Part shown: positions 1 to 6,537 of the stretch, piece after piece
Layout: each line of letters begins with the position of its first letter
Position numbering within the stretch: position 1 is the first letter of the stretch
NCBI GenBank assembly: GCA_002453275.1
Contig: DKGN01000182.1
Coordinates: 1 to 7,973 of the forward strand
DNA from: Caryophanales bacterium UBA6769
GTDB lineage: Bacteria > Bacillota > Bacilli > Bacillales > UBA6769
Direction: 5' to 3'
Length of the DNA: 7,973 nucleotides
The notes under the pieces: generated by a model
Told to the model about the DNA's origin: nothing
Databases searched by the model: none
What the model saw: the letters and a program-made list of their open reading frames with translations, nothing else
Program-made: the position numbers and the translations under genes

Positions 1-1041
1 CTCGTCGGTGGCAGAGATTATTCCGCTAGTAGCTTTAACCGTGCGCTCGATGCAAAACGTGCACCTGGCAGTACGTTTAAACCACTTCTTTACTATGCTG
101 CGCTTGAGAACGGATTTACACCTTCGACACCGTTGTTAAGCGAAAAAACAACGTTTACGTTTAATGATGGAGCAGATACGTACGCTCCAAAAAACTACGG
201 GGATCAATATGCAAACGACTTCGTAACGCTTGCTCAAGCAATGGCGGTTTCAGATAATACGTATGCTGTTAAAACACATATGCTTATCGGACTTGAAAAA
301 CTCGTTGAAACAGCAAACATGATGGGGATCTCCGAACAATTACCAGAATATCCTTCACTCGCTCTCGGGACCGCCCCCATTACAGTCATGGATCTCACAC
401 ATGCATATGCGATCCTTGCAAACAAAGGAAAAGAAGCGAAACCTTACTTTATTGAAAAAGTTACGGATCGAGAAGGTCATGTGATTTATGAACACGAAGA
501 GCCAGCAAAGCAAGTGCTTGATGAACAGCTCGCTTACATTACGACAAGTTTAATGACAGGAATGTTCGATGAAAGCTTAAGCGGGTACGCGAGTGTGACT
601 GGTTCTTCGATTAAACATTTAATAAAAAGACCGATCGCTGGAAAGTCAGGAACGACGTCAACAGATAGTTGGATGATTGGCTATACTCCTCAGCTCGTTA
701 CGGCAGTCTGGTCAGGATACGACAAAAACAAAACGTTACACAAAGTGAATGACACAGGCTATGCAAAACGAATTTGGGCACATTATATGGAGGATGCACA
801 CGAAGCGAAACAAGTTGTGAACTTTAAACCTCCTGATGGGGTTGTTGGTTTGCGTATCGATCCAGTCAGCGGTCAACTCGCAACCGATAATTGCCCGCAA
901 ACAACGTATGCGCATTATGTGAAAGGGACAGAGCCTGATGCGTCCTGCCCGTTGCATAGCAACGAAGAGGAAGAGCAAGAAAAGAAACATGATGTTGAAA
1001 AGAAATGGTGGGAAATTTTATTAAAACCGTTTGTCGAATAG
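1..1041 (+). CDS. pbpG: class A penicillin-binding protein, transpeptidase part (5' end outside window)
   Basis: This is the C-terminal 346 residues of a bifunctional peptidoglycan synthase, which polymerises glycan strands and cross-links peptide stems outside the membrane. Only the penicillin-binding transpeptidase domain is visible; the membrane anchor and glycosyltransferase (GT51) domain must lie upstream. All three active-site motifs are present: the nucleophile motif STFK at visible residues 24-27 (codons at 70-81), SDN at 84-86 (250-258), and KSGT at 215-218 (643-654), followed by the family stretch TDSWMIGYTPQLVTAVWSGYD. The tail is charged (EEEEQEKKHDVEKKWWEILL) with no further domain. 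The reading frame is open from base 1, so the TTG at 133 is an internal codon and not a start. The neighbouring ywhD gene favours PbpG (YwhE, PBP2d, linked to sporulation in B. subtilis) over PbpF, but that choice is by context and memory of the family only. Confidence 0.9.
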   Translation, partial: LVGGRDYSASSFNRALDAKRAPGSTFKPLLYYAALENGFTPSTPLLSEKTTFTFNDGADTYAPKNYGDQYANDFVTLAQAMAVSDNTYAVKTHMLIGLEKLVETANMMGISEQLPEYPSLALGTAPITVMDLTHAYAILANKGKEAKPYFIEKVTDREGHVIYEHEEPAKQVLDEQLAYITTSLMTGMFDESLSGYASVTGSSIKHLIKRPIAGKSGTTSTDSWMIGYTPQLVTAVWSGYDKNKTLHKVNDTGYAKRIWAHYMEDAHEAKQVVNFKPPDGVVGLRIDPVSGQLATDNCPQTTYAHYVKGTEPDASCPLHSNEEEEQEKKHDVEKKWWEILLKPFVE

Positions 1042-1045
1042 TGAA

Positions 1046-1083
1046 CGCAAAAACGCCCGGGGATTTTCCCGGGCGCTTTTGTG
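1046..1083. terminator. bidirectional Rho-independent terminator after pbpG
   Basis: A perfect 8-bp GC-rich stem (CGCCCGGG 1054-1061 with CCCGGGCG 1068-1075) encloses a 6-base loop, GATTTT. It is flanked by an A tract on the left (1049-1053) and a T tract on the right (1077-1080), so it can end transcription from either side. It starts five bases after the pbpG stop codon and lies between two convergent genes, pbpG (+) and ywhD (-). The A and T tracts extend the stem past one bulged base. Confidence 0.9.
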
Positions 1084-1240
1084 TCCTAGTAACATGTGTG
1101 TACTTTGCTATTGACATTCGGTAGACGGAACCGAATATCATCAGCTCGTTTACCCATGTAGTTTCTATTTTAATTGTTCATGAAGGGAACGACAAGCGGT
1201 TTCCACAATTTTCATAAAGATTTCACAGAAACCGACACCG
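1084..1240. other. rest of the pbpG-ywhD intergenic region, two hairpins
   Basis: No convincing gene is seen here. Two inverted repeats are present: ATTCGGT 1116-1122 with ACCGAAT 1130-1136 (7-base loop), and CGGTTTC 1197-1203 with GAAACCG 1228-1234 (24-base loop). Neither has a T run suited to a terminator. A perfect TTGACA lies at 1111-1116, but the matching -10 position (1134-1139, AATATC) is poor. The second repeat could be part of the ywhD 3' untranslated region. Confidence 0.4.
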
Positions 1241-1759
1241 TTAAGAGGCGGCTAAGCCTTCTTTTAATGCGGTGTTAGAGCGTTCCCACATTTCAGCATT
1301 AAATTCTTTTAAAAAGTTTTTCAAAATTGTTTTCGACTTGTCATCCATATGTTCGACGATAATTTGGCCTTTTCTTGATTTATCCATTTTGTTAACGTGA
1401 TCAGGAAAATTTTTATAGCCACGTTTTGCTTCTTTATTTACCGTCATGTAACAGGCAGTCACTCCTGCATAATAAGCTCCCTCATCCTTACGCTCTGCTG
1501 TTACCCAAACGAGCCAATACGGCTTTGCATGAGGGGGTACTTCGTCTTTATCTGGTAAAAATCGAACGCGTCGCTCGACTTTACTGCGTGCATGCATAGC
1601 GCCCGCGTCGATAAAAGCCTCTTCTTCTTCAATATCAATAAAGACAGGGGTCATATTATTTAATGAGAATGAACCCGCTCCAAAACCGCCATGTCCGTCT
1701 GTCGAATCGTTCGTAATAATATTAAAGTCTGAACTGTCGCTTTTGAAAATATCTTTCAT
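1241..1759 (-). CDS. ywhD: YwhD family protein, function unknown
   Basis: A 172-residue soluble protein of the YwhD family, known from Bacillus and relatives with no established function. The length equals that I recall for B. subtilis YwhD. The N-terminal third carries the family signature FNIITNDSTDGHGGFGAGS (residues 12-30) followed by an acidic stretch IDIEEEEAFIDAG (41-53). The middle has a hydrophobic core YWLVWVTAER (81-90) and AYYAGVTACYMTV (95-107), and the C-terminal third is charged and probably helical. No signal peptide or membrane segment is seen. The start is chosen at 1759 because GGAGGG lies seven bases upstream and the family signature begins soon after. The frame stays open up to 1843, but that longer form would begin upstream of the likely promoter and has no good ribosome binding site. 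The gene is convergent with pbpG and divergent from the purine permease. Confidence 0.9.
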   Translation of the reverse strand: MKDIFKSDSSDFNIITNDSTDGHGGFGAGSFSLNNMTPVFIDIEEEEAFIDAGAMHARSKVERRVRFLPDKDEVPPHAKPYWLVWVTAERKDEGAYYAGVTACYMTVNKEAKRGYKNFPDHVNKMDKSRKGQIIVEHMDDKSKTILKNFLKEFNAEMWERSNTALKEGLAAS

Positions 1760-1766
1760 TCCGAAT

Positions 1767-1772
1767 CCCTCC
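1767..1772 (-). promoter_or_regulatory. ywhD ribosome binding site
   Basis: On the minus strand this reads GGAGGG, seven bases before the ATG at 1759. It decides the ywhD start: the upstream in-frame ATG at 1843 has no comparable site. Confidence 0.8.
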
Positions 1773-1788
1773 GCATTGTTTACTCTCC

Positions 1789-1818
1789 ATTTTAGCATAT
1801 TAAGAAGTAAACTTTCAT
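1789..1818 (-). promoter_or_regulatory. probable sigma-A promoter of ywhD, extended -10
   Basis: On the minus strand the -10 is TAAAAT (plus coordinates 1789-1794) preceded by TGC, an extended -10 element. ATGAAA (1813-1818) sits 18 bases upstream as a moderate -35. Transcription would begin near 1782 and give a leader of roughly 22 bases that includes the GGAGGG site. Confidence 0.6.
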
Positions 1819-1837
1819 TTCTTGCGCTTAACATTCC

Positions 1838-1869
1838 TTGCATTAAAAAAGGATAGCGAATATTATAAT
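1838..1869 (+). promoter_or_regulatory. probable sigma-A promoter of the purine permease gene
   Basis: TTGCAT (1838-1843) is followed after 17 bases by TATTAT (1861-1866). An overlapping perfect TATAAT lies at 1864-1869 but would need a 20-base spacer. Either choice puts the transcript start near 1872-1877, leaving a leader of only about 30 bases before the TTG start codon. That is too short for a purine riboswitch aptamer. Confidence 0.6.
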
Positions 1870-1890
1870 GTAGTATTTTTACTGCCAGAT

Positions 1891-1896
1891 AGGAGG
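1891..1896 (+). promoter_or_regulatory. ribosome binding site supporting a TTG start
   Basis: A perfect AGGAGG ends seven bases before TTG at 1904. No ATG or GTG lies in a suitable position, and the encoded MFKLKQHGTTVKTEVLAGITTF is a normal N-terminus for this family, so the TTG is taken as the true start. Confidence 0.85.
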
Positions 1897-1903
1897 TTTA
1901 TCT

Positions 1904-3205
1904 TTGTTTAAGTTAAAACAGCATGGGACAACTGTTAAAACAGAGGTTCTAGCAGGAATAACGACGTTCTTAACGATGGTTTATATCGTTGTCGTCAATC
2001 CGATCATTTTATCTCAAGCAGGTGTACCCTTTGACACCGTCTTTATGGCGACGATTATTGCTTCCGTCATCGGAACGCTCTGGATGTCGCTATTTGCCAA
2101 TTACCCGATTGCGATTGCTCCTGCGATGGGTTTGAATGCATATTTTGCATTTTCCGTAGTCGGACAAGGTGACATCCCGTATGAAATTGCATTCGGGGCC
2201 GTCTTCGTTGCAGGCATTTTGTTCGTCATTCTATCACTAACCCCTTTTCGTGAAAAACTGATTGAATCGATTCCAAAAAATTTAAAGTATGGTATCACGG
2301 CAGGGATTGGCCTATTTATTGCTTTTATTGGCTTGCGGATGACTGGCATCATTGCTGCCCATCCAGAAAACCTTGTCACGTTGGGTGACTTGCATTCTCC
2401 GACTGTCGCTCTTTCCTTGATTGGACTTACCGTTACCGTAGTGCTCATCACACTTAACGTAAACGGCGCACTCTTTCTTGGGATGATTGTCACGGCACTC
2501 ATCGCTTTCTTTACGGGGCAATTATCGTTTACTGATGGCTTCGTTGAACTCCCAACGGTTCCGGACTTTTTTATTTTTGGAAACCCGTTTACTGCTATTA
2601 TAGATGTTATACAGTATGGATTATACGCGGTCGTCTTTTCCTTTTTAATCGTCACGTTATTCGATACGACAGGAACGATGATCGGTGTCGCAGAGCAAGC
2701 AGGACTAATGAAAAAAGGCAAGCTCCCGCGAGCCCGACATGCGTTGCTTGCTGATTCTGTTGCAACAACGGCTGGCGCGGTCTTTGGAACGAGTCCTACG
2801 AGTGCATACATCGAATCTTCAGCAGGTGTAGCTGCAGGTGGACGGACCGGTTTAACGACGCTTGTCGTCAGTGGGCTCTTTATTGTTGCTGCTTTTTTTG
2901 GTCCACTCGTTAGCGCGGTTTCAGGTCTATCAGCAATTACAGCGCCGGCATTAATCGTCGTCGGAGCGTTAATGGCTGGAAATCTTGGCAAAATCAATTG
3001 GAAAGAATTCGACGAAGCGTTTCCAACGTTTCTTATCGTCATTAGTATGCCGCTCACGTCAAGCATTGCTACTGGGATTGCCCTTGGCTTCATTTCTTAC
3101 CCTTTATTAAAGGTCATAAAAGGAAAGGGACGCGACGTTCATCCACTCCTTTATGTATTTGCTCTCTTATTTTTGTATCAGCTCGCCTTTTTGCCCCACG
3201 TATAA
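1904..3205 (+). CDS. pbuG: NCS2 family purine permease, AzgA type (guanine/hypoxanthine, PbuG/PbuO-like)
   Basis: A 433-residue polytopic membrane protein of the AzgA branch of the nucleobase-cation symporter-2 family, which imports purine bases (guanine, hypoxanthine or adenine) with protons for salvage. Length fits the family (about 430-440). Characteristic motifs are visible in order: TTVKTEVLAGITTFLTMVYI (9-28), NYPIAIAPAMGLNAYFAFSVV (66-86, the unwound substrate-binding helix), LFDTTGTMIGVAEQAGLM (252-269), GTSPTSAYIESSAGVAAGGRTGLT (295-318) and ITAPALIVVGALM (345-357). The acidic residues in FDTTGT and YIESS match positions that line the purine site in this family. The start is TTG behind a perfect AGGAGG. 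The gene stands alone, with its own promoter and terminator. The family is clear; whether the substrate is guanine/hypoxanthine (PbuG) or another purine (PbuO) cannot be decided by eye, so the symbol is tentative. Confidence 0.9.
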   Translation: MFKLKQHGTTVKTEVLAGITTFLTMVYIVVVNPIILSQAGVPFDTVFMATIIASVIGTLWMSLFANYPIAIAPAMGLNAYFAFSVVGQGDIPYEIAFGAVFVAGILFVILSLTPFREKLIESIPKNLKYGITAGIGLFIAFIGLRMTGIIAAHPENLVTLGDLHSPTVALSLIGLTVTVVLITLNVNGALFLGMIVTALIAFFTGQLSFTDGFVELPTVPDFFIFGNPFTAIIDVIQYGLYAVVFSFLIVTLFDTTGTMIGVAEQAGLMKKGKLPRARHALLADSVATTAGAVFGTSPTSAYIESSAGVAAGGRTGLTTLVVSGLFIVAAFFGPLVSAVSGLSAITAPALIVVGALMAGNLGKINWKEFDEAFPTFLIVISMPLTSSIATGIALGFISYPLLKVIKGKGRDVHPLLYVFALLFLYQLAFLPHV

Positions 3206-3208
3206 AAT

Positions 3209-3252
3209 AAAGGTCATCCCTCTTCATGAACTAAAAGGGGTGACCTTTTTCT
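3209..3252 (+). terminator. Rho-independent terminator after the purine permease gene
   Basis: A stem of 12 pairs, one of them T-G, is formed by AAAGGTCATCCC (3209-3220) and GGGGTGACCTTT (3237-3248). It encloses a 16-base loop and is followed by more T bases (TTCTTTT). It starts four bases after the stop codon. The A run at the left base of the stem means it could also work in the other direction. Confidence 0.9.
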
Positions 3253-3253
3253 T

Positions 3254-3283
3254 TTGTCATGTTTCGCACCTCATACGTATACG
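3254..3283 (+). promoter_or_regulatory. possible sigma-A promoter of the small membrane protein gene
   Basis: TTGTCA (3254-3259, five of six consensus bases) is followed after 18 bases by TATACG (3278-3283, four of six). The -10 lies inside the palindrome at 3273-3286, so a protein bound there would block it. The -10 match is modest and the -35 overlaps the tail of the upstream terminator, so confidence is low. Confidence 0.35.
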
Positions 3284-3286
3284 TAT
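3273..3286. repeat. perfect 14-bp palindrome, operator candidate
   Basis: ATACGTATACGTAT equals its own reverse complement and is also a tandem pair of ATACGT-type half sites. It lies 35 bases upstream of the small membrane protein gene and overlaps its best -10 candidate. It is not followed by a T run, so it is not a terminator. A binding site for a dimeric regulator is the simplest reading. Confidence 0.5.
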
Positions 3287-3320
3287 TAATGAATGACTGT
3301 TTACGGGATGAGGAATCACT

Positions 3321-3704
3321 ATGACGAACTTCATTCTTCAACATCGCATGGCTTGTTACGGTTTTGGGATCGGGCTGAGTACAAGCTTAGTCTTTTTATT
3401 ATCGTATAAATTAATCGCTAGTTTTATCATTTCGAGCGTTATCACACTTCTCATTGCGATCCTCTTTTTCGTGCTTATTTATCGCTATGAGCTTCCTAAA
3501 TTTCGACAGCATGTCCTTATCGTCCTCTCAGGACTTTCATTTGAATGCTTAACCATCTTGTTTACGTTGCCCTATCCGCAAATAGCACTGCCTACTGTAA
3601 CGACATTTATGATGACGTATATTGCTATTTTCATGACGACCATTCTACTTATTGTTAGCCTTTATATGGCATTATGGTTTTTGAGAAAAACTGCTTCTCT
3701 ATGA
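3321..3704 (+). CDS. small integral membrane protein, unknown function
   Basis: I do not recognise this 127-residue protein. It is strongly hydrophobic, with four likely membrane segments at about residues 11-28, 31-54, 63-83 and 96-121. A short basic loop (RYELPKFRQH, 55-64) lies between segments 2 and 3, and the C-terminus is basic (LRKTASL). By the positive-inside rule the middle loop and C-terminus probably face the cytoplasm. No signal peptide, catalytic motif or metal-binding cluster is visible. A ribosome binding site GAGG (3310-3313) lies seven bases before the ATG, and a possible promoter lies further upstream. It follows the terminator of the purine permease gene, so it is probably transcribed separately, and it is convergent with ywgA with only 17 bases between stop codons. 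The clean hydrophobic pattern and ribosome binding site favour a real gene. Confidence 0.7.
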   Translation: MTNFILQHRMACYGFGIGLSTSLVFLLSYKLIASFIISSVITLLIAILFFVLIYRYELPKFRQHVLIVLSGLSFECLTILFTLPYPQIALPTVTTFMMTYIAIFMTTILLIVSLYMALWFLRKTASL

Positions 3705-3721
3705 GCAACGTTCCTGACAAT

Positions 3722-4228
3722 TCACTCATTGACAACCGCTTCCAATGAATCGATAAATTGAAATGCAGCATCGATCTCTACTTCTTCGTAATGTTGTTTT
3801 TCTTTTAATATGGAGATCTTGCGATTAATTTCTTTTTTAGGCAAATGACCAAAATATAAAATCGTTGAAACGAGCTCGAGAAAACGTGCATTCTTTTTAT
3901 TCATTGCTGTTACGCATTCATCAAGTGAAGGTGGCATGACATCGTAATTTTTCAAAAATTGCTCACCCTCGACTGTTAGCGCGTATCGATATTGATAATA
4001 CCCTTTATTTTTTTCTTGCTTCTCACGGACGAGTCCTAAATTACTTAGTTCTTCCACTTTCAATGTCACTTCTTCGGAGTACGGACCGTAAAAATGGAAA
4101 TCGTATCGTTCGTAAAAAGGGAAATTTAATTTTTTAGCGATAAAAATCATTTTTTGTAGTTTTTTTCTGCCAACGACTTCTCCAGCAGATTGTAAAATCG
4201 ACATAATTTTCGCGTGCTCTTCTAGCAT
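3722..4228 (-). CDS. ywgA: YwgA family protein, Panacea (DUF4065)-like
   Basis: A 168-residue soluble protein matching the YwgA family of Bacillus (about 166 residues), which has no assigned function. The N-terminal part is a winged-helix-like arrangement: GRKKLQKMIFIAKKLN (20-35), then FHFYGPYSEEVTLKVEELSNLGLV (44-67), then a beta-hairpin-like YYQYRYALTVEGEQFL (77-92). The KLQK...YGP pattern resembles the Panacea/DUF4065 domain (SocA type). The C-terminal half is helical and charged (ARFLELVSTILYFG, 114-127, then KKEINRKISILKEKQHY). The start at 4228 has GAGGAGG upstream, inside the end of ywfO. Only one base separates it from the ywfO stop (TAA C ATG), so translation is probably coupled. 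No terminator is visible after its stop, which faces the small membrane protein gene 17 bases away. Confidence 0.88.
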   Translation of the reverse strand: MLEEHAKIMSILQSAGEVVGRKKLQKMIFIAKKLNFPFYERYDFHFYGPYSEEVTLKVEELSNLGLVREKQEKNKGYYQYRYALTVEGEQFLKNYDVMPPSLDECVTAMNKKNARFLELVSTILYFGHLPKKEINRKISILKEKQHYEEVEIDAAFQFIDSLEAVVNE

Positions 4229-4229
4229 G

Positions 4230-5528
4230 TTATGTTCCTCCTCGCTTCAACAACTCAAGTATCCGCTGCTTCGCCTCTCCGTTTGAGGACAAATCTTCAA
4301 TTAAGTCCATCGGAAAATACAATTTATGATCGGTTCTTTTTTTTCCGGAAATGGCATCTACTAAGTCTGATTCTCTCGATAGCTCACGCAAATCACCGTT
4401 CGGCATGAGCAACTGAATTGGAATCCGTTCTTCCTCTTCGCCAGGTCGGTAAAAATCGTACGGTAAATCAGAGGACGAGTCAAGAATGAGATAATATTCT
4501 GGGTCAATGCCGGCATCTTGGAACGCCTCATACAACGAATGCCATTCCTTTACTTGCATCGGGTTAAACTCAATATATTTAAACAACCTCCGGTTCATAA
4601 ACCGCTGGCATAAATCGGCTAAAATCGAATCATTTTCAAATTGCCACATTTGAAAGTAGTATAAAATGACGGACTCATCAAGTTGGATATATTCAGACAG
4701 ACTAACGTCACCAGAGAAAAATGAGTGAAACGCATCCGCTTTCACTTTAAACGAGTACCCGTTCGTAGCTAAATCCTTTGCACGATGTAAAATTTTCCTT
4801 AAAATCACTTCTGCGCTCCGTGATACAGGATGAAAATAGACTTGCCAATACATCTGATAGCGGCTCATAATGTAATCTTCAACTGCATGCATTCCGGTCG
4901 ATTTTATGACAATTTGATCGTCATGAAAGCGCATGACACGTAAAATCCGCTCCAGATCAAATTGGCCATAGCTCACACCTGTAAAGTAAGCGTCTCGCAG
5001 TAAGTAGTCCATCCGATCGGCATCAATTTGACTCGATATCAAACTGACAATATGTTTGTATTCTGACGTTTTGGCGATAATATCAGCAACCTTTTCTGGA
5101 AAGCTTGCATCTGCTTTCTTTAAAACAGCATTCACTTCCGTATCGCCAAGAATCATTTGCTCTGTAAACGACTCATGATTAAGATGGAACACTTTTTCAA
5201 ACGAATGCGAAAAAGGTCCATGTCCGATGTCATGGAGCAGGGCTGTCGTTAAGCCAAGCAGGCGCTCCTCTTCACTCCACTCACTAATTTGGTGAAAGTT
5301 TGCGATAATTCTACGCATAATTTCATAGACACCTAGTGAATGACTGAAACGACTATGCTCCGCACCATGGAACGTTAAATACGTCGTACCGAGTTGACGA
5401 ATTCTTCGCAGTCGTTGAAACTCTCTCGTCCCGATTAAATCCCAAATTAACCGATCGCGGACGTGGATATACCGATGAACCGGATCTTTAAACACTTTTT
5501 CCTCATGAAGCTGTTCTGGATTATTCAT
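4230..5528 (-). CDS. ywfO: HD-domain phosphohydrolase, YwfO family (predicted dNTPase)
   Basis: A 432-residue cytosolic protein of the HD superfamily, close in length to B. subtilis YwfO and related to dGTPase/SAMHD1-type enzymes and Enterococcus EF1143, which remove triphosphate from deoxynucleotides. The metal site is complete: H63 (in EHSRFSHSLGVYE), H99-D100 (in LLHDIGHGPFSHSFE) and D169 (in SSQIDADRMDYLLRDA). The preceding REFQRLRRIRQLG (36-47) and the following NHESFTEQMI (117-126) are typical of this group. The second half (about 210-432) is helical and family-specific, ending KRGGT. The start at 5528 has AGGGGGTG as ribosome binding site seven bases away. It is the first gene of a two-gene operon with ywgA and is divergent from lipL. 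Substrate preference and allosteric nucleotide control are known for relatives but not readable here. Confidence 0.92.
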   Translation of the reverse strand: MNNPEQLHEEKVFKDPVHRYIHVRDRLIWDLIGTREFQRLRRIRQLGTTYLTFHGAEHSRFSHSLGVYEIMRRIIANFHQISEWSEEERLLGLTTALLHDIGHGPFSHSFEKVFHLNHESFTEQMILGDTEVNAVLKKADASFPEKVADIIAKTSEYKHIVSLISSQIDADRMDYLLRDAYFTGVSYGQFDLERILRVMRFHDDQIVIKSTGMHAVEDYIMSRYQMYWQVYFHPVSRSAEVILRKILHRAKDLATNGYSFKVKADAFHSFFSGDVSLSEYIQLDESVILYYFQMWQFENDSILADLCQRFMNRRLFKYIEFNPMQVKEWHSLYEAFQDAGIDPEYYLILDSSSDLPYDFYRPGEEEERIPIQLLMPNGDLRELSRESDLVDAISGKKRTDHKLYFPMDLIEDLSSNGEAKQRILELLKRGGT

Positions 5529-5581
5529 AAAAGCACCCCCTTATATACTTTCAACTAATTCGACAACATGGCTCTCCCTCC

Positions 5582-5587
5582 ATTATA
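5582..5587 (-). promoter_or_regulatory. -10 element of the ywfO-ywgA operon
   Basis: On the minus strand this is a perfect TATAAT. The best -35 at 17 bases is TTTCTT, which is weak. The predicted transcript starts near 5575 with a leader of about 47 bases. It sits 42 bases from the lipL -10 on the other strand, so the two promoters are back to back. Confidence 0.55.
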
Positions 5588-5626
5588 GCTTCTTGATAAA
5601 TTGAAAGAAATGCATGTCCACGAAAA

Positions 5627-5635
5627 TGCTATAAT
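5627..5635 (+). promoter_or_regulatory. extended -10 promoter of lipL
   Basis: TGCTATAAT is a perfect extended -10 element, which can compensate for the lack of a good -35 at 16-18 bases. TTGAAA at 5601-5606 is too far away (23 bases). The transcript would start near 5642, giving a leader of about 38 bases. Confidence 0.6.
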
Positions 5636-5679
5636 AAGAGTAGAATTGGATTGTAAACAAACTGAGGAGAAACAAGAAC

Positions 5680-6522
5680 ATGATTGAAAACGTCATAAGA
5701 AATCAACCAACATGGAGACTGATTGACCATTCGCAATTTACCCCAGTAAGTGATGCGCTCTCATCCTTCGCAGTAGACGATACGCTATGCGAAACTGTTG
5801 GTAATCGAGAGTCACCAGCAGTTGCACGACCATGGGTACACGATAAAACGATCGTGCTCGGCATTCAAGATGGACGCCTTCCATCGTTACGAGCAGGAGT
5901 GAGTTTCTTAGAAGAGAATGATTGGAATGTCATCGTGCGAAATTCAGGAGGCCTCGCAGTCGTCCTTGATAAGGGCATTTACAACTTGTCGTTAATTTTA
6001 CATGAAAAGGATAACTCCCTGTCGATCGAAAAAGGCTTTGAAGTAATGGTTACACTTCTAAGAACATTGCTTGCACCATACGGAATTGAATTTAAAACAG
6101 GTGAGATTGTCGGCTCGTATTGTCCTGGAAGCTACGACTTAAGTGTCGATGGGAAAAAGTTTGCTGGGATTTCCCAACGACGGATTCGGGGTGGAGTCTC
6201 GGTTCAAGTGTACCTTTGCACGAGTGGAAGTGGCTCAGAACGCGCGAAGGTGATTAAAGAATTTTACGAGCTCGCAGGGGATGGGGTACCTGAACAATGT
6301 CCTCCAATCTATCCGGAAACGATGGCCTCCCTGTCAGAAATTGCTCGACAAGACGTGATCCATGCTAATTTAACTAAACATTTATCCGCTATCTTAAGTC
6401 ATCAAGCAGAAGTCATCCGTACAGATTTAAGTCCAATTGAAGTTGGGGCATTTGAACGGTATTACGCTCGTGTACGAGAAAGAACGACAAAAGTCTTTTC
6501 ATCGATGAAATCGGGAACTTAG
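5680..6522 (+). CDS. lipL: octanoyl-[GcvH]:protein N-octanoyltransferase
   Basis: LipL moves octanoate from the octanoylated glycine cleavage H protein (GcvH) to the E2 subunits of 2-oxoacid dehydrogenases, a step of lipoate synthesis in Bacillus, by way of a thioester on a cysteine. The 280-residue length matches B. subtilis LipL (281). The lipoyl-ligase-like fold shows RNSGGLAVVLDKGIYNLSLI (87-106). The catalytic cysteine is C148 in GSYCPGSYDLSVDGKKFAGISQRR, with K159/K160 in the usual lysine position. The following RGGVSVQVYLC (170-180) is also typical. The ribosome binding site TGAGGAGA (5663-5670) is nine bases before the ATG. The gene is divergent from ywfO and ends in a terminator whose left arm overlaps its last codons (KSGT stop). 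Lipoate-protein ligase or LipM are alternatives, but the cysteine context and length fit LipL best. Confidence 0.92.
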   Translation: MIENVIRNQPTWRLIDHSQFTPVSDALSSFAVDDTLCETVGNRESPAVARPWVHDKTIVLGIQDGRLPSLRAGVSFLEENDWNVIVRNSGGLAVVLDKGIYNLSLILHEKDNSLSIEKGFEVMVTLLRTLLAPYGIEFKTGEIVGSYCPGSYDLSVDGKKFAGISQRRIRGGVSVQVYLCTSGSGSERAKVIKEFYELAGDGVPEQCPPIYPETMASLSEIARQDVIHANLTKHLSAILSHQAEVIRTDLSPIEVGAFERYYARVRERTTKVFSSMKSGT

Positions 6523-6537
6523 CTACTCCCGATTTTT
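6508..6537 (+). terminator. Rho-independent terminator of lipL, overlapping the stop codon
   Basis: AAATCGGGA (6508-6516) pairs with TCCCGATTT (6527-6535) over nine bases, with a 10-base loop holding the TAG stop (6520-6522), followed by TT. A second, competing pairing exists: ACGACAAAA (6484-6492) with TTTTGTCGT (6534-6542), which would cover the T tract. The T run is short (five T), so termination may be partial. Confidence 0.75.

Noticed and set aside
866..1141. Minus-strand open frames at the end of pbpG
   Set aside because: They are antisense to a well-supported gene and pass through the bidirectional terminator, with no family match.
1760..1843. N-terminal extension of YwhD from the ATG at 1843
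   Set aside because: It has no good ribosome binding site and lies upstream of the probable promoter; the start at 1759 has GGAGGG and gives the family length of 172.
1853..1865. A PurR-box-like CGAA site before the purine permease gene
   Set aside because: It has mismatches at three of the positions of the PurR box as I remember it, and there is no second inverted box at the expected distance.
2101..3093. A 330-codon open frame on the minus strand
   Set aside because: It lies wholly antisense inside the purine permease gene, reads as low-complexity residues (many A, T, P, S, K), has no family motifs and no clear ribosome binding site. The plus-strand gene has full family motifs.
5555..5581. 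A four-codon upstream reading frame (MLSN) before ywfO with GGAGGG in front
   Set aside because: The GGAGGG follows directly after the TATAAT -10, so it would lie upstream of the transcript start and would not be in the RNA from that promoter.
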